Assembly: GCF_900107705.1 (NCBI RefSeq)
Contig: NZ_FNRE01000012.1
Location: 50,184 to 114,183 of the forward strand
DNA from: Prevotella sp. tc2-28
GTDB taxonomy: Bacteria; Bacteroidota; Bacteroidia; Bacteroidales; Bacteroidaceae
Length of the DNA: 64,000 nt
Reading direction: 5' to 3'
Both the position numbers and the translations under genes were made by a program. This document shows positions 27,999 to 36,148 of the stretch, piece by piece; within the stretch, counting starts at the first letter, position 1; each line of letters starts with the position of its first letter. Below the pieces are notes generated by a model. It did not search any database. It worked only from the letters and a program-made list of their open reading frames with translations, and was not told the origin of the DNA.

Positions 27999-28976
27999 TT
28001 ACATTCCGATTTCTATCTCTACACCTTGCCATCCGTCGATATTGGGCTGGAATCCGGAGCCGTTGACAATGGGCTTGGGGATGGGCAGACCTTCGTCGAT
28101 GTCGATGGTGATGCGCTCGGTCTTTTCCTCTTCTTCCTCCGCCTTGGCGTTGTGAATCTGCTCCGTGACATCTATGGTGTAATACCATTTGCTGTTATCA
28201 GCCAGCACGGCATAGATGGTGAGCATGTGCTGATTGTGGATGCCTTCTGCATGGTGGGGACAGTGTCCGAAGATGTGGAAGCGCATGCGCAGCGTAGTGT
28301 CGTCAATGCGTTGGCAAGTGAACGACTGTGTAGCACTGCCCTCCAGCAGTTCGCCCGTAGCGACCTTGACGCCTGGTGCCAGTCCCGAAAGGGCTCCGCC
28401 TATCTGGCCGGTGTATTGCAGGTTGGGCACGTTGCGGATGTCTATCTCCACCGTCTCTATTCGCGAAGAAGGAGTCACTGTCGTCGTTGACGGCTCGTCA
28501 GCAATAACCTTCACTGGCTCGCCTGCTCCTGCCCATAGTGGGTCGGGTTCCAGAATGACGGGCTCGTCCTCTGTGCCTAATGCCCTGGGCATTGCACCGC
28601 GAGAGATTATCTGGGCGCCCTCCTCGATGCTCGACAGGCGGGTGTAGGCTTCCAACGTCTGCCATGATGCCATGTTACGATAGAGAATGGTCTCTGTGTC
28701 GTAGTTGTAGGCAACGGCGCGATAGGCTCCGAACATGAGGTTCGCTGTGCCTCCCTTGGTTCCGGAGAAGTCGTAGCGCTCGGGCTCCTTGGCCTGTAAC
28801 TCGTCGTAGAAGAGGACGGTCATGCCTTGCGGTTTGGCCTCTGGGGCCTCTTGCCAGTCGAAGAGCACCTGTACGGTGTTCCAACTGTTCTCATCGTAGT
28901 ACAAGTCGCGCAACTTGGCCTCGCAAGAGCAGAGAACGACGACGGACATCAGCATCAGGATGTGACGATACTTCAT
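27999..28976 (-). CDS. DUF5119 family lipoprotein of the fimbrial cluster
   Basis: The start is placed at 28976 because MKYRHILMLMSVVVLCSC gives a clean lipoprotein signal peptide, an AAAGGAGG-like ribosome site lies 7 nt upstream, and the ATG overlaps the TGA of the preceding gene (ATGA). The 325-residue protein has LRDLYYDENSWNTVQVLFDW after the lipobox and a MTVLFYDE strand, as in DUF5119 proteins. These regularly accompany fimbrillins in Bacteroidales (Mfa/Mfb-type clusters). A role as minor subunit or assembly/anchor component is inferred. The acidic run EEEEEK near the C-terminus is notable. Confidence 0.8.
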   Translation of the reverse strand: MKYRHILMLMSVVVLCSCEAKLRDLYYDENSWNTVQVLFDWQEAPEAKPQGMTVLFYDELQAKEPERYDFSGTKGGTANLMFGAYRAVAYNYDTETILYRNMASWQTLEAYTRLSSIEEGAQIISRGAMPRALGTEDEPVILEPDPLWAGAGEPVKVIADEPSTTTVTPSSRIETVEIDIRNVPNLQYTGQIGGALSGLAPGVKVATGELLEGSATQSFTCQRIDDTTLRMRFHIFGHCPHHAEGIHNQHMLTIYAVLADNSKWYYTIDVTEQIHNAKAEEEEEKTERITIDIDEGLPIPKPIVNGSGFQPNIDGWQGVEIEIGM

Positions 28977-29653
28977 CGCTCGCCTCCTTTCTTCTTGGGC
29001 CCGAAGAGATGCCATACAAGCGCCACCTCCAATTTAGTAGGGCCTATGTAGTGTCTTACCTTGTCGGCTTTCCACACGAAGCGCTCGAAGACGTCATTCA
29101 CGACGTCATATTCCTTATATTTACCTCCGACATAGCCCAGTCCCAGGGAGAAGTCGAAGCTGATTTCCGGACTGACAGGCACCGAGTAGCCCAGTGCTAC
29201 ACCTGCGCCCCAGTTGGCTTTCGCCTGCTGTCCCTCGTCACCGAACAGGAAGTCGTAACGATAGACGGCTGCATAGGGTCCGATATGAAACCCGCGATGC
29301 ATCAGCTGGTTGGTGTCCTTTCCGAACCAGTAGTTCACCCCTATATCACCTGTCACAACACGAATATTCTTGTGCCATGGCCATCCCTCCAGCCATCCGT
29401 AAGTGCCGCTGGCAGCTATGGTAAACTGGTTACCAACGGCAATCTCGATGCCAATATTTGGCATGAGAGCTACGTCGTAGAGAAGGTTTGATTTGGCCGA
29501 TAAGCGTATGGGACTGTTGAATGTCTGGGCATTCACCATCATCGGTAGAAAAAACAGAAGTCCCACCAAGCCCCAGGTTATTAGTGTTTTATGAATAGGG
29601 GCATAATGCCTTTTTTTGTTCCTAACAATGTAGGTTTTTGTATTCATTAACAT
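28973..29653 (-). CDS. DUF3575 family outer-membrane protein of the fimbrial cluster
   Basis: A 226-residue protein with an N-terminal signal (TLITWGLVGLLFFLPMMVNAQ, cut after about residue 43) and a beta-barrel-like body: SAKSNLLYDVALMPNIGIEI, VNYWFGKD, GYSVPVSPEISFDFSLGLGY. This matches DUF3575, a small OmpA-barrel-like family found first in Bacteroidales fimbrial operons. An alternative ATG at 29647 is equally plausible. It is the first gene of the operon and overlaps the next gene by 4 bp. Likely an outer-membrane component. Confidence 0.82.
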   Translation of the reverse strand: MLMNTKTYIVRNKKRHYAPIHKTLITWGLVGLLFFLPMMVNAQTFNSPIRLSAKSNLLYDVALMPNIGIEIAVGNQFTIAASGTYGWLEGWPWHKNIRVVTGDIGVNYWFGKDTNQLMHRGFHIGPYAAVYRYDFLFGDEGQQAKANWGAGVALGYSVPVSPEISFDFSLGLGYVGGKYKEYDVVNDVFERFVWKADKVRHYIGPTKLEVALVWHLFGPKKKGGER

Positions 29654-29663
29654 ATATCGACGG

Positions 29664-29695
29664 CAAATATAAACATAATTCCTATGACAACCAAA
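29664..29695 (-). promoter_or_regulatory. Promoter of the DUF3575-DUF5119-fimbrillin operon
   Basis: Minus strand TTTG (29695-29692), 20 bp, TATATTTG (29671-29664), a full match to the Bacteroidetes consensus. The expected start of transcription is ~29657, a few nt before the ATG. Confidence 0.7.
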
Positions 29696-29792
29696 CTTTT
29701 TAACTAAAAAATACCATTTTTTGTCGAAAAATCTGGGAAAAGGACCATATTATCCATCTCAGTGGCGATTTCTCACCTCTCACTACTCACCT

Positions 29793-29900
29793 CTATTTTA
29801 AAATACTTGTCTTACCATTCTTAATGACGAGGCCCTTGGCACTGCGAGCGTCAATCTCGTGACCTTGCAGGTCGTAGTAATGATTCAGAAGAAGAATAAT
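29793..29900 (-). pseudogene. Orphan remnant of a T9SS-type sorting tail
   Basis: The minus strand encodes an uninterrupted tail, NHYYDLQGHEIDARSAKG followed by LVIKNGKTSILK and a stop (TAG at 29795-29793). It looks like the end of a T9SS C-terminal domain (YDLxGxxV ... IxNGKxxxK). A TGA at 29903-29901 closes the frame upstream, and there is no body attached. It is the decayed 3' end of a secreted protein gene. The rest of the 340-bp gap (29654-29993) holds only a promoter, a minisatellite-like CTCACCTCTCACT stretch and a terminator. Confidence 0.75.
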
Positions 29901-29940
29901 TCAGTTATTATAACTCATTGTAAATATTTTTTCATTAAGT

Positions 29941-29972
29941 AAAAGCACCGCGCTGTGAAGCGCGGTGCTTTT
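29941..29972 (-). terminator. Terminator of the GH27-GH2 unit
   Basis: A perfect 13-bp stem, AAAAGCACCGCGC with its complement, and a 6-nt loop, 21 bp after the GH2 stop codon. The stem ends in a T run on the minus strand. Confidence 0.9.
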
Positions 29973-29993
29973 AAATTTGTGCTTGTGTTAGGA

Positions 29994-32420
29994 TTATTTT
30001 GTAGTAATGACTATGACTCCTGTTTTCAGTCCGTCGCCGTTGGCTGTCAGACGGAGCGCTGAAGGCTCGCGGCTACTCTGTATCAGCACCTGTGCCAGAC
30101 CATTGAAGGCAGGGATGCTGAATGCCCGGCAGTCTTTGTCTTTGGGATGATCCTCGCCCATGTACTGCGGGTCGCCGTTGCCTGCGCCAATGATGCGGCC
30201 GTTGCCTTCCAGCGTGAAATTCAGCGTGTTGCAGGCGTCGGGCACCAGTCGGCCGTTCTGGTCGTGCAGCTCAATGGTCACCACACTCACATCCCTGCCG
30301 TCGGCAGTAATCATCTGGCGGTCGGTTTTCATCACAATCTTCGCTGCAGGCTTGGTGGTCTCTATCTTCTCGGTCAGTATGCGCTTGCCGTTTTTATAGC
30401 CCACGGCTACCACCTTGCCGGGCTGATAGATGGCCTTCCACTTCAGGTGTCCGCCCAGGGGCATCGGCTGGCGACCCAGTTTTTTGCCGTTCACCGTCAG
30501 TTCCACTTCGTCGCAGTTGCTGTAGGCCCACACTTCCACTTCCTCGCCCTCATGGCCCTGCAGGTTCCAATGGGGGAAGATGTGCAGCACGGGTTCGTCG
30601 GTCCACCATGATTTCAGGTAGTAAGCCTCGTCCTTGGGGAATCCGCAATAGTCCAGAATGCCGAATTCCGAGTCGTGAGCGGGATAGCTGAGCGGGTTGG
30701 GCTCGCCCCGATAGTCGAAGCCTGTCCAGTAGAACAGTCCTGCAGCCCAGGGGCGTTCGTCGTAGAATTTCCATCCGCGCTCAATGATATTCTCATAGTT
30801 TTGTTCCATCGTGCGGTTCAGGCTTACCATCCTGCCGGGATATTTCTCGTCTTTGAAATACCAGCCTCGCGTGCCGCAGCCGGTGGTCTCTTCCGTGCCC
30901 ACAATCTTCCATGTGGGATTATTCTTCTTGCGGTTGTCCACATCGTTCTGCACGATATAGTTGAATCCCACCACGTCGAGTCCCTTTATCATCTCCCCAC
31001 CGCCGGCATTGGCTATGGTAGAGTGGCGCGTGGGGTCGAGCAGGCGGGTATATTCGCGCATGGCAGCAGCTATGCGGGTTCCCTGCACGGTGTTCTCCAT
31101 GCCCCATTCCTCGTTACCGTCGCTCCACAGAATGACGCTCGGGTGATTGCGGTCGCGCTTGATCATTCGCTCCAGCAGCCGCAGATGCTCCTCGTTGATG
31201 CCAGTCAGTCGGTTCTCGTCAATCACGAGTATGCCCTCGCGGTCGCAGACATCCAGCAGGGCAGGTGTCATCGGGTTGTGCGAGGCACGGTAGGCGTTGC
31301 ACCCTATCTTCTTCAGCTGTCTGATGCGCCACGCCTGCAGTGCATCGGGGATGGCGGCTCCCACGCCGGCATGGTCCTGATGCAGATTCACGCCCTTCAG
31401 TTTCAGCGGCTGGCCATTCAGCAGGAATCCGCGGTCGGCATCGAACTCAATGTCACGTATGCCCGTGATGGTTTCATACACGTCGGTCACGCGCCCGTCC
31501 ACCTTCACCGTGGTCTCCACCTTATATAGATAGGGGTCGGCGGGGCTCCACAGGTGAGGGGCGTTTAAGTTCATAGTTGAGAGTTGAGAGTTGAGAGTTT
31601 GCTTTGCCTTCAGCGTTACCGTTGAGGGGGCCGACTTGGCCACCTCCCGTCCATCGGCATCCAGCAGCCGGTGGCTTACCTCACATTGTAGCGTGGTGAG
31701 CGAGTGGTTGTTCACCTCGGTCTCCACATGGATGACGGCCTTGTCGTAGGGCTGCTTCAGGTCGGCATACACGAATGTGCCAAAGGGCGCCACGCCTACG
31801 GCTGCCGTCTTCACCAGCCACACATCTCGATAGATGCCAGCTCCCTCATAGAACCACCCCTCTTCGAGCGTGGCGTCGGCACGCACGCATATCAGATTGT
31901 CGCCGCCATAGTTCACATACTCCGTCACGTCATACACTTGCGTGGCATAGCCGCTGGGTTCCGAGCCCATGTAAAAGCCATTGAACCACACCTGCGCATT
32001 GCGGAAAATGCCGTCGAACTGCAGGGCGATATGCTTGCCAAGGTCACTGGCAGGGATATTTATCATCTTCCGGTACCATCCCACACTTGTTTCGGGATAT
32101 TTATAGCCCACGGTCTTGTAGCCATGTGAGTGGCTTGCCCCGTTGGCGTAGGGTAGGGTGGTCACCCAGTCGTGCGGTATCCTTATCTCCTGCCATGCCG
32201 AATCATCGAACTTTGCCACATACGGTCCCTCGTTGTGTATCGAGTTGGCCTTCGTCAGGTAGTTGAAATACTCCGTGCCGCAGCCGAAGTCTTTCTTCGG
32301 GTCGGCAGCGTTGCCCAGTGCAAACTTCCACCCCTCGTCGAGTCTGACAGTTTCACGCACATTCTGTGCGTTCATGCATGCAATGGCCATCCAGACCATC
32401 AAGATTGTCCATCTTCTCAT
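29994..32420 (-). CDS. GH2 beta-galactosidase-type glycoside hydrolase
   Basis: 808 residues with a signal peptide (MRRWTILMVWMAIACMNAQ). Domain order: sugar-binding jelly roll (~25-200), Ig-like GH2 domain (~205-305), TIM-barrel catalytic domain (~310-600), a DUF4982-like segment, and a C-terminal Ig-like domain (IVMKTDRQMITADGRDVSVV). The acid/base Glu is in WSDGNEEWG near residue 434 and the nucleophile in VGTEETTG near 510. Family knowledge points to removal of terminal beta-linked galactose or a related sugar; exact specificity cannot be read. It follows GH27 by 12 bp, so the two form one unit. Residues ~275-285 (TLNSQLSTMN) are encoded by a 7-bp tandem repeat. Confidence 0.9.
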   Translation of the reverse strand: MRRWTILMVWMAIACMNAQNVRETVRLDEGWKFALGNAADPKKDFGCGTEYFNYLTKANSIHNEGPYVAKFDDSAWQEIRIPHDWVTTLPYANGASHSHGYKTVGYKYPETSVGWYRKMINIPASDLGKHIALQFDGIFRNAQVWFNGFYMGSEPSGYATQVYDVTEYVNYGGDNLICVRADATLEEGWFYEGAGIYRDVWLVKTAAVGVAPFGTFVYADLKQPYDKAVIHVETEVNNHSLTTLQCEVSHRLLDADGREVAKSAPSTVTLKAKQTLNSQLSTMNLNAPHLWSPADPYLYKVETTVKVDGRVTDVYETITGIRDIEFDADRGFLLNGQPLKLKGVNLHQDHAGVGAAIPDALQAWRIRQLKKIGCNAYRASHNPMTPALLDVCDREGILVIDENRLTGINEEHLRLLERMIKRDRNHPSVILWSDGNEEWGMENTVQGTRIAAAMREYTRLLDPTRHSTIANAGGGEMIKGLDVVGFNYIVQNDVDNRKKNNPTWKIVGTEETTGCGTRGWYFKDEKYPGRMVSLNRTMEQNYENIIERGWKFYDERPWAAGLFYWTGFDYRGEPNPLSYPAHDSEFGILDYCGFPKDEAYYLKSWWTDEPVLHIFPHWNLQGHEGEEVEVWAYSNCDEVELTVNGKKLGRQPMPLGGHLKWKAIYQPGKVVAVGYKNGKRILTEKIETTKPAAKIVMKTDRQMITADGRDVSVVTIELHDQNGRLVPDACNTLNFTLEGNGRIIGAGNGDPQYMGEDHPKDKDCRAFSIPAFNGLAQVLIQSSREPSALRLTANGDGLKTGVIVITTK
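31574..31600. repeat. GTTGAGA 7-bp tandem repeat inside the GH2 gene
   Basis: Three full GTTGAGA units and a partial one lie in frame within the coding sequence and encode part of the linker before the NAPHLWSP strand. Such repeats are more usual between genes in these genomes. Confidence 0.8.
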
Positions 32421-32432
32421 TTCCGTAACATT

Positions 32433-33665
32433 TTATTTTATTAAACGATAGGCAATCACGTCGTGGGCCTTGACGGTCAGCTTGCGGTCCGTCTTGCTCT
32501 TCCTGTTGGTCTTGCCCTCCATCTTGTGCGTCCACAGGTTGTACACTTTATACACCACGGCATCGAAGTTGGTACTCAGCTTGCTCACCTGCGTGTCCGT
32601 CAGGTTGAAGTCCTGCCAGTTCAATTCGCAGGCAATGTCCTTTTTCGTGGGGTTGAGGATTGTGAAAGCCCAGTCGCCACCGGCCAGAGGCTTAAACCAG
32701 AACTGCAGGCCGCCGCGGTCGCAGTAGTGCAGACCCTGAATGCCCAGCGTGTCCTGGTCGATGGCTATCATTTCCTTGTTCATGATGATGTTGCGCGTGG
32801 CCTCGCTCATCGAGCGCAGGTCGTTGCCCAGTATCAGTGGACTGGCCATCATGCACCACATGGTGAAGTGGGCGCGGTCCTCGTTCTCGGTCATGCCGTT
32901 ACCTACTTCCAGCATGTCGGGGTCGTTCCAGTAGCCACGGCCGGCATACTGTCGCAGCGAGTCGTTCAGCTGTATGCACTGCATCACGCCGAACTGGCTG
33001 TAGCCTGGGAAGACGCGCAGCGAGTCGAAACTGCACCAGATGTCGGGCGTCGTGCGCCACGAGTGGCCTATCTCCCTTGCCCATTTCCACGGGTGGCTGC
33101 TGCCCCATTCGCACATGCTCAGGAAGATGGGTCGTCCGGCCGAGCGCAGCGCGTCGCTGATCAGCTGGTAGGCTCCCTCGGGATTCACGTTCGTGGTGTT
33201 GCACCAGTCGTATTTCAGGTAGTCCACCCCCCATCGTGCATACTGGATGGCATCCTGATACTCGTGGCCAAGCGAGCCCGGCATGCCGGCACACGTTTCC
33301 GTTCCCGCATCGCTGTAGATGCCCAGCTTCAGCCCGCGACTGTGCACATAGTCGGCCACTGCCTTCATGCCGTTGGGAAACTTCTTCGCGTCCGCCTGTA
33401 TAAAGCCGTCGGCATCGCGCTTCCCGTGCCAGCAGTCGTCGATATTAATATAAGTATAGCCCGCATCGCGCAAGCCTGTCTCCACCATCGCGTCAGCAAT
33501 CCCCTTGATAATGTCCTCCGTGATGTTGCCCTGAAACTTGTTCCATGTACTCCATCCCATCTGCGGCGTGTCGGCCAGATGTTCCCATTTCTGTGCCTTT
33601 ACAGGCAATGCCGTCAGGGCGAGCATGCCGCCCACGATGGCCATTCTGCTAATAAACTTTTTCAT
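32433..33665 (-). CDS. GH27 alpha-galactosidase
   Basis: 410 residues from the ATG at 33665, chosen because MKKFISRMAIVGGMLALTAL gives a signal peptide (the frame is open 30 bp further). The GH27 barrel begins with TPQMGWSTWNKF. The nucleophile Asp is in YLKYDWCN (~152) and the acid/base Asp in RGYWNDPDML (~247). The substrate-loop motif SDAGTETCAGMPGS is present. A C-terminal Ig-like domain follows (~310-410). Expected reaction: release of alpha-1,6-galactose side chains, for example from galactomannan. The neighbouring mannanases fit this. Confidence 0.92.
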   Translation of the reverse strand: MKKFISRMAIVGGMLALTALPVKAQKWEHLADTPQMGWSTWNKFQGNITEDIIKGIADAMVETGLRDAGYTYINIDDCWHGKRDADGFIQADAKKFPNGMKAVADYVHSRGLKLGIYSDAGTETCAGMPGSLGHEYQDAIQYARWGVDYLKYDWCNTTNVNPEGAYQLISDALRSAGRPIFLSMCEWGSSHPWKWAREIGHSWRTTPDIWCSFDSLRVFPGYSQFGVMQCIQLNDSLRQYAGRGYWNDPDMLEVGNGMTENEDRAHFTMWCMMASPLILGNDLRSMSEATRNIIMNKEMIAIDQDTLGIQGLHYCDRGGLQFWFKPLAGGDWAFTILNPTKKDIACELNWQDFNLTDTQVSKLSTNFDAVVYKVYNLWTHKMEGKTNRKSKTDRKLTVKAHDVIAYRLIK

Positions 33666-33748
33666 TATTCGTCTTTTGGTTACATAATTGTACATTATTT
33701 ATGATTGTATATTTTGTCTCGTATTTCGGTATCGTCTGTTTTCCGTTA

Positions 33749-33780
33749 CAAATATACACCTTTTTTTTAAATTGCCAATA
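33749..33780 (-). promoter_or_regulatory. Promoter of the GH27-GH2 unit
   Basis: Minus strand TTGG near 33778, about 18-20 bp, then TATATTTG (33756-33749). It lies ~84 bp before the GH27 start. Apart from this and the terminator at 33994, the 414-bp gap shows no gene. Confidence 0.55.
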
Positions 33781-33993
33781 CTCTTATGTGTTATTTCCGT
33801 TCTTGCGTGTCATAATTTTCCAGTGCATATTCCTGAATGTTTTTTTCTGACGCCCTTATGTGTCTAATTATTCTTGATGACTTTCACATGTCCAATCAAC
33901 ATTAGAATAAATGAAGGCTGCCGATAGGCATACACCTGTATTTCACACCCCGCAATTTGAAGATAAAACCAGTGGCCGATGGGGGAAATAAAC

Positions 33994-34018
33994 GAAGGGC
34001 GCAATCACTGCGCCCTTC
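33994..34018 (-). terminator. Terminator after the first GH26 gene
   Basis: A 10-bp stem, GAAGGGCGCA with its complement TGCGCCCTTC, followed on the minus strand by GTTTATTT. It lies 62 bp after the GH26 stop codon. Confidence 0.75.
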
Positions 34019-34079
34019 ATTCTGATCAACTATTACTAACTAACTACTAACCATGTATGATTTATAAAGCTTTTTTGTG

Positions 34080-35198
34080 TTAGTATTTTACGTCTTCGCG
34101 AGAGAGTACGAAGTCGCAATTGAAAGCATCTTTCCACCATGAGATGGAGGCACTGCTGTGTGACTGGTCGTTGAAGGCGGCCGAAGCGGGGTCGTTGGTG
34201 CGCCCGTAGTCGTACCACGGCATGAAGAACAGCCACTTGGCTCCTGCTTTCCACTGGCTTGAGATGGTGGCCACGTTGCCGCACTCAGTGAGCGCAGCCA
34301 TCTTGTCGGGGCACTGGTCGGCAAGGAACTTATAGTCGAGGCGATAGCATTGGCCTGCATCGTTCTGATTATAGACATCCATCCCCACGATGTCGACATA
34401 CTCGTCGCCGGGGTACCAGTCGAATCCCTTGCTGTAGGGCTCGTTCCAGGCTGCTGCGGGGGTGAACACCCAGATGAGGTTGTTGATGCCGGCATCGGCA
34501 AAGCGCTCGTACATGACCTGCCACAGCCGACGGCAGGCAGCAGCGTCTATGCCCCACCAGAACCAGCGGCCGCCAGCCTCGTGGAGCGGGCGCCAGATGA
34601 CGGGGATGCCCTTGGCCTGCAGTGCCTTGAGACAGATGCCCACCTGGTCGATATCCTTGATCATGCGCTTGTACTCGGACGAGTTCTCGTCGGTAATCTT
34701 ACGGACGTCGAATCTGGTCTTGTCGGGCTCGCTGCCATAGTAGAACGACCAGTCGCTGCCGTTGTTGGCCGGCACGTTCCAGTGCCACATGATGGATACG
34801 ATGCCGCCGGCGTTGTGCCAGTCTTCGACCACCTTGATGTTGGAATAGTCAATCCAGCCGCCTGGCTGTGAGAAGGGCAGGTGGATGAGGTCGAAGCAGT
34901 TGATGGCGGGCCATTTGCCCGTATGCTTGTACACCCACTGGGCCTCGTTGGTGTTCCAGTTCACGTTGGCGCAGGCCGCCGAGAGTGTCTTGGTGCCGTA
35001 GATGCTTTTCAGGTAATCGAACAGCTTTTCGGTCTCGGGCGAACGCTTGCTGTCGGCTACAGGTGGCTCTTCTTCGGGATTTTGGGGCTCTTCGGGCGTT
35101 ACAGGTGTTACGGGCCTTTCGTCGAACTCATCCTCGTTCTTCGAGCAGGACGTTCCTGCCATGACGAGGGCTATTGCTATCAGATATTTCAGTTTCAT
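34080..35198 (-). CDS. GH26 endo-beta-mannanase, lipoprotein
   Basis: 372 residues with a lipoprotein signal (MKLKYLIAIALVMAGTSCSK) and a Pro/Glu linker (TPVTPEEPQNPEEEPP), so it is probably anchored in the outer membrane, perhaps on the surface. The GH26 domain spans ~55-365. The acid/base Glu is in WRPLHEAGGRWFWWG (~205) and the nucleophile Glu in ALTECGNV (~305). Further family motifs are IMWHWNVP and DWYPGDEYVDIVGMD. Expected reaction: internal cleavage of beta-1,4-mannan. It follows the second GH26 gene by 11 bp. Confidence 0.9.
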   Translation of the reverse strand: MKLKYLIAIALVMAGTSCSKNEDEFDERPVTPVTPEEPQNPEEEPPVADSKRSPETEKLFDYLKSIYGTKTLSAACANVNWNTNEAQWVYKHTGKWPAINCFDLIHLPFSQPGGWIDYSNIKVVEDWHNAGGIVSIMWHWNVPANNGSDWSFYYGSEPDKTRFDVRKITDENSSEYKRMIKDIDQVGICLKALQAKGIPVIWRPLHEAGGRWFWWGIDAAACRRLWQVMYERFADAGINNLIWVFTPAAAWNEPYSKGFDWYPGDEYVDIVGMDVYNQNDAGQCYRLDYKFLADQCPDKMAALTECGNVATISSQWKAGAKWLFFMPWYDYGRTNDPASAAFNDQSHSSASISWWKDAFNCDFVLSREDVKY

Positions 35199-35209
35199 GA
35201 TGTTTCTGC

Positions 35210-36148
35210 TTATTTTACGGTTGTTTCATCTCTCGTGAGGATGATGTTGGAATGGAGGAAATTTTTCCAGAACTCGGGTGTGTTGTTGCTGCCAAACACG
35301 AAGGGAACGGTCCAGGGGGCGGCATAAAGCCAAATGGCACCATCGGCAAGCATCCGTCCGGCATCGGGCATGCAGTCGCACTCGGCCAGCGCCAGCATTT
35401 TGTTGGGATACTTTGACTTCAGCACGTCGTACTGTTCCTTGTAGGAGTCGTGACTGGTGCCGATGCGGTATTGGTCGCGTGCCACGATATCTACATGCGC
35501 GTCGCCGGGATACCAGTCATCGTCGTCGAGTTCGGATGTCCACACATAGATAAGGTTATGCACACCATGGCTCATCAGGTAGTCCTGCATGTATAGGTAG
35601 AGCTGCCTGAAGACCTCGGCACCGTCGCTGCCCCACCAGAACCAGGCTGTTCCGCCGCGGTTGCTGTTGCCGGCTGCCTCATGGAGCGGGCGCCAGATGA
35701 TGGGGATGCCCTGACGCTGATAGTGCAACAGCAGACGGGTGACGGTGCTCAGGTCGAGCAGCAGCTGTCGGTTCTCGGGGGTTCCCTGCTGCAGTGCCTT
35801 ACGGGGCGAGAAGGTGGTGCCCCGCTTCTGCGGTCCGGCAGCCGACGGCAGATAGAATGAATAGCCCTGCTGGGGGCCGCAACCGGGATCGACCGGTACG
35901 CTCCAATGCCAGATGAATCCGACGATGCCACCGGCCCTGTGCCACTGCAGGGCGGTATCGGCCATGTAGTCGATGTCAGGGTGACGGAAGTGCTGGAAGT
36001 CGAAGATGTTAAGGGCTGGATATTTGCCAGCGGCATTGAATATCTCCTCGGCATCGGTGGTGTTGTAGTCCCAGCGGGCCTGGCATCCGGCGATGACCTT
36101 GCGGCCCCACGCCTTCACATTGTAAAGGAATATGTGGCTATGCATCAT
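35210..36148 (-). CDS. GH26 mannanase with a lost 5' end
   Basis: A second GH26 domain: KVIAGCQARWDYNTTDAEE, FIWHWSVP, the acid/base motif WRPLHEAAG and the nucleophile motif ALAECDCM are all present. Recognisable GH26 sequence begins only at about 36110. Everything upstream in this frame (to ATGs at 36148 or 36175) is antisense to a histidine-kinase fragment, and no signal peptide is found. The natural N-terminus has therefore been removed. The remaining frame still contains the whole catalytic core, but export and translation are doubtful. Paired with the lipoprotein GH26 downstream, it would form a secreted mannanase pair in an intact cluster. Confidence 0.8.
   Translation of the reverse strand: MMHSHIFLYNVKAWGRKVIAGCQARWDYNTTDAEEIFNAAGKYPALNIFDFQHFRHPDIDYMADTALQWHRAGGIVGFIWHWSVPVDPGCGPQQGYSFYLPSAAGPQKRGTTFSPRKALQQGTPENRQLLLDLSTVTRLLLHYQRQGIPIIWRPLHEAAGNSNRGGTAWFWWGSDGAEVFRQLYLYMQDYLMSHGVHNLIYVWTSELDDDDWYPGDAHVDIVARDQYRIGTSHDSYKEQYDVLKSKYPNKMLALAECDCMPDAGRMLADGAIWLYAAPWTVPFVFGSNNTPEFWKNFLHSNIILTRDETTVK

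Noticed and set aside
35906..36112. Extended N-terminus of the response-regulator frame
   Set aside because: These codons are antisense to conserved GH26 sequence; recognisable kinase sequence starts only at 36113.
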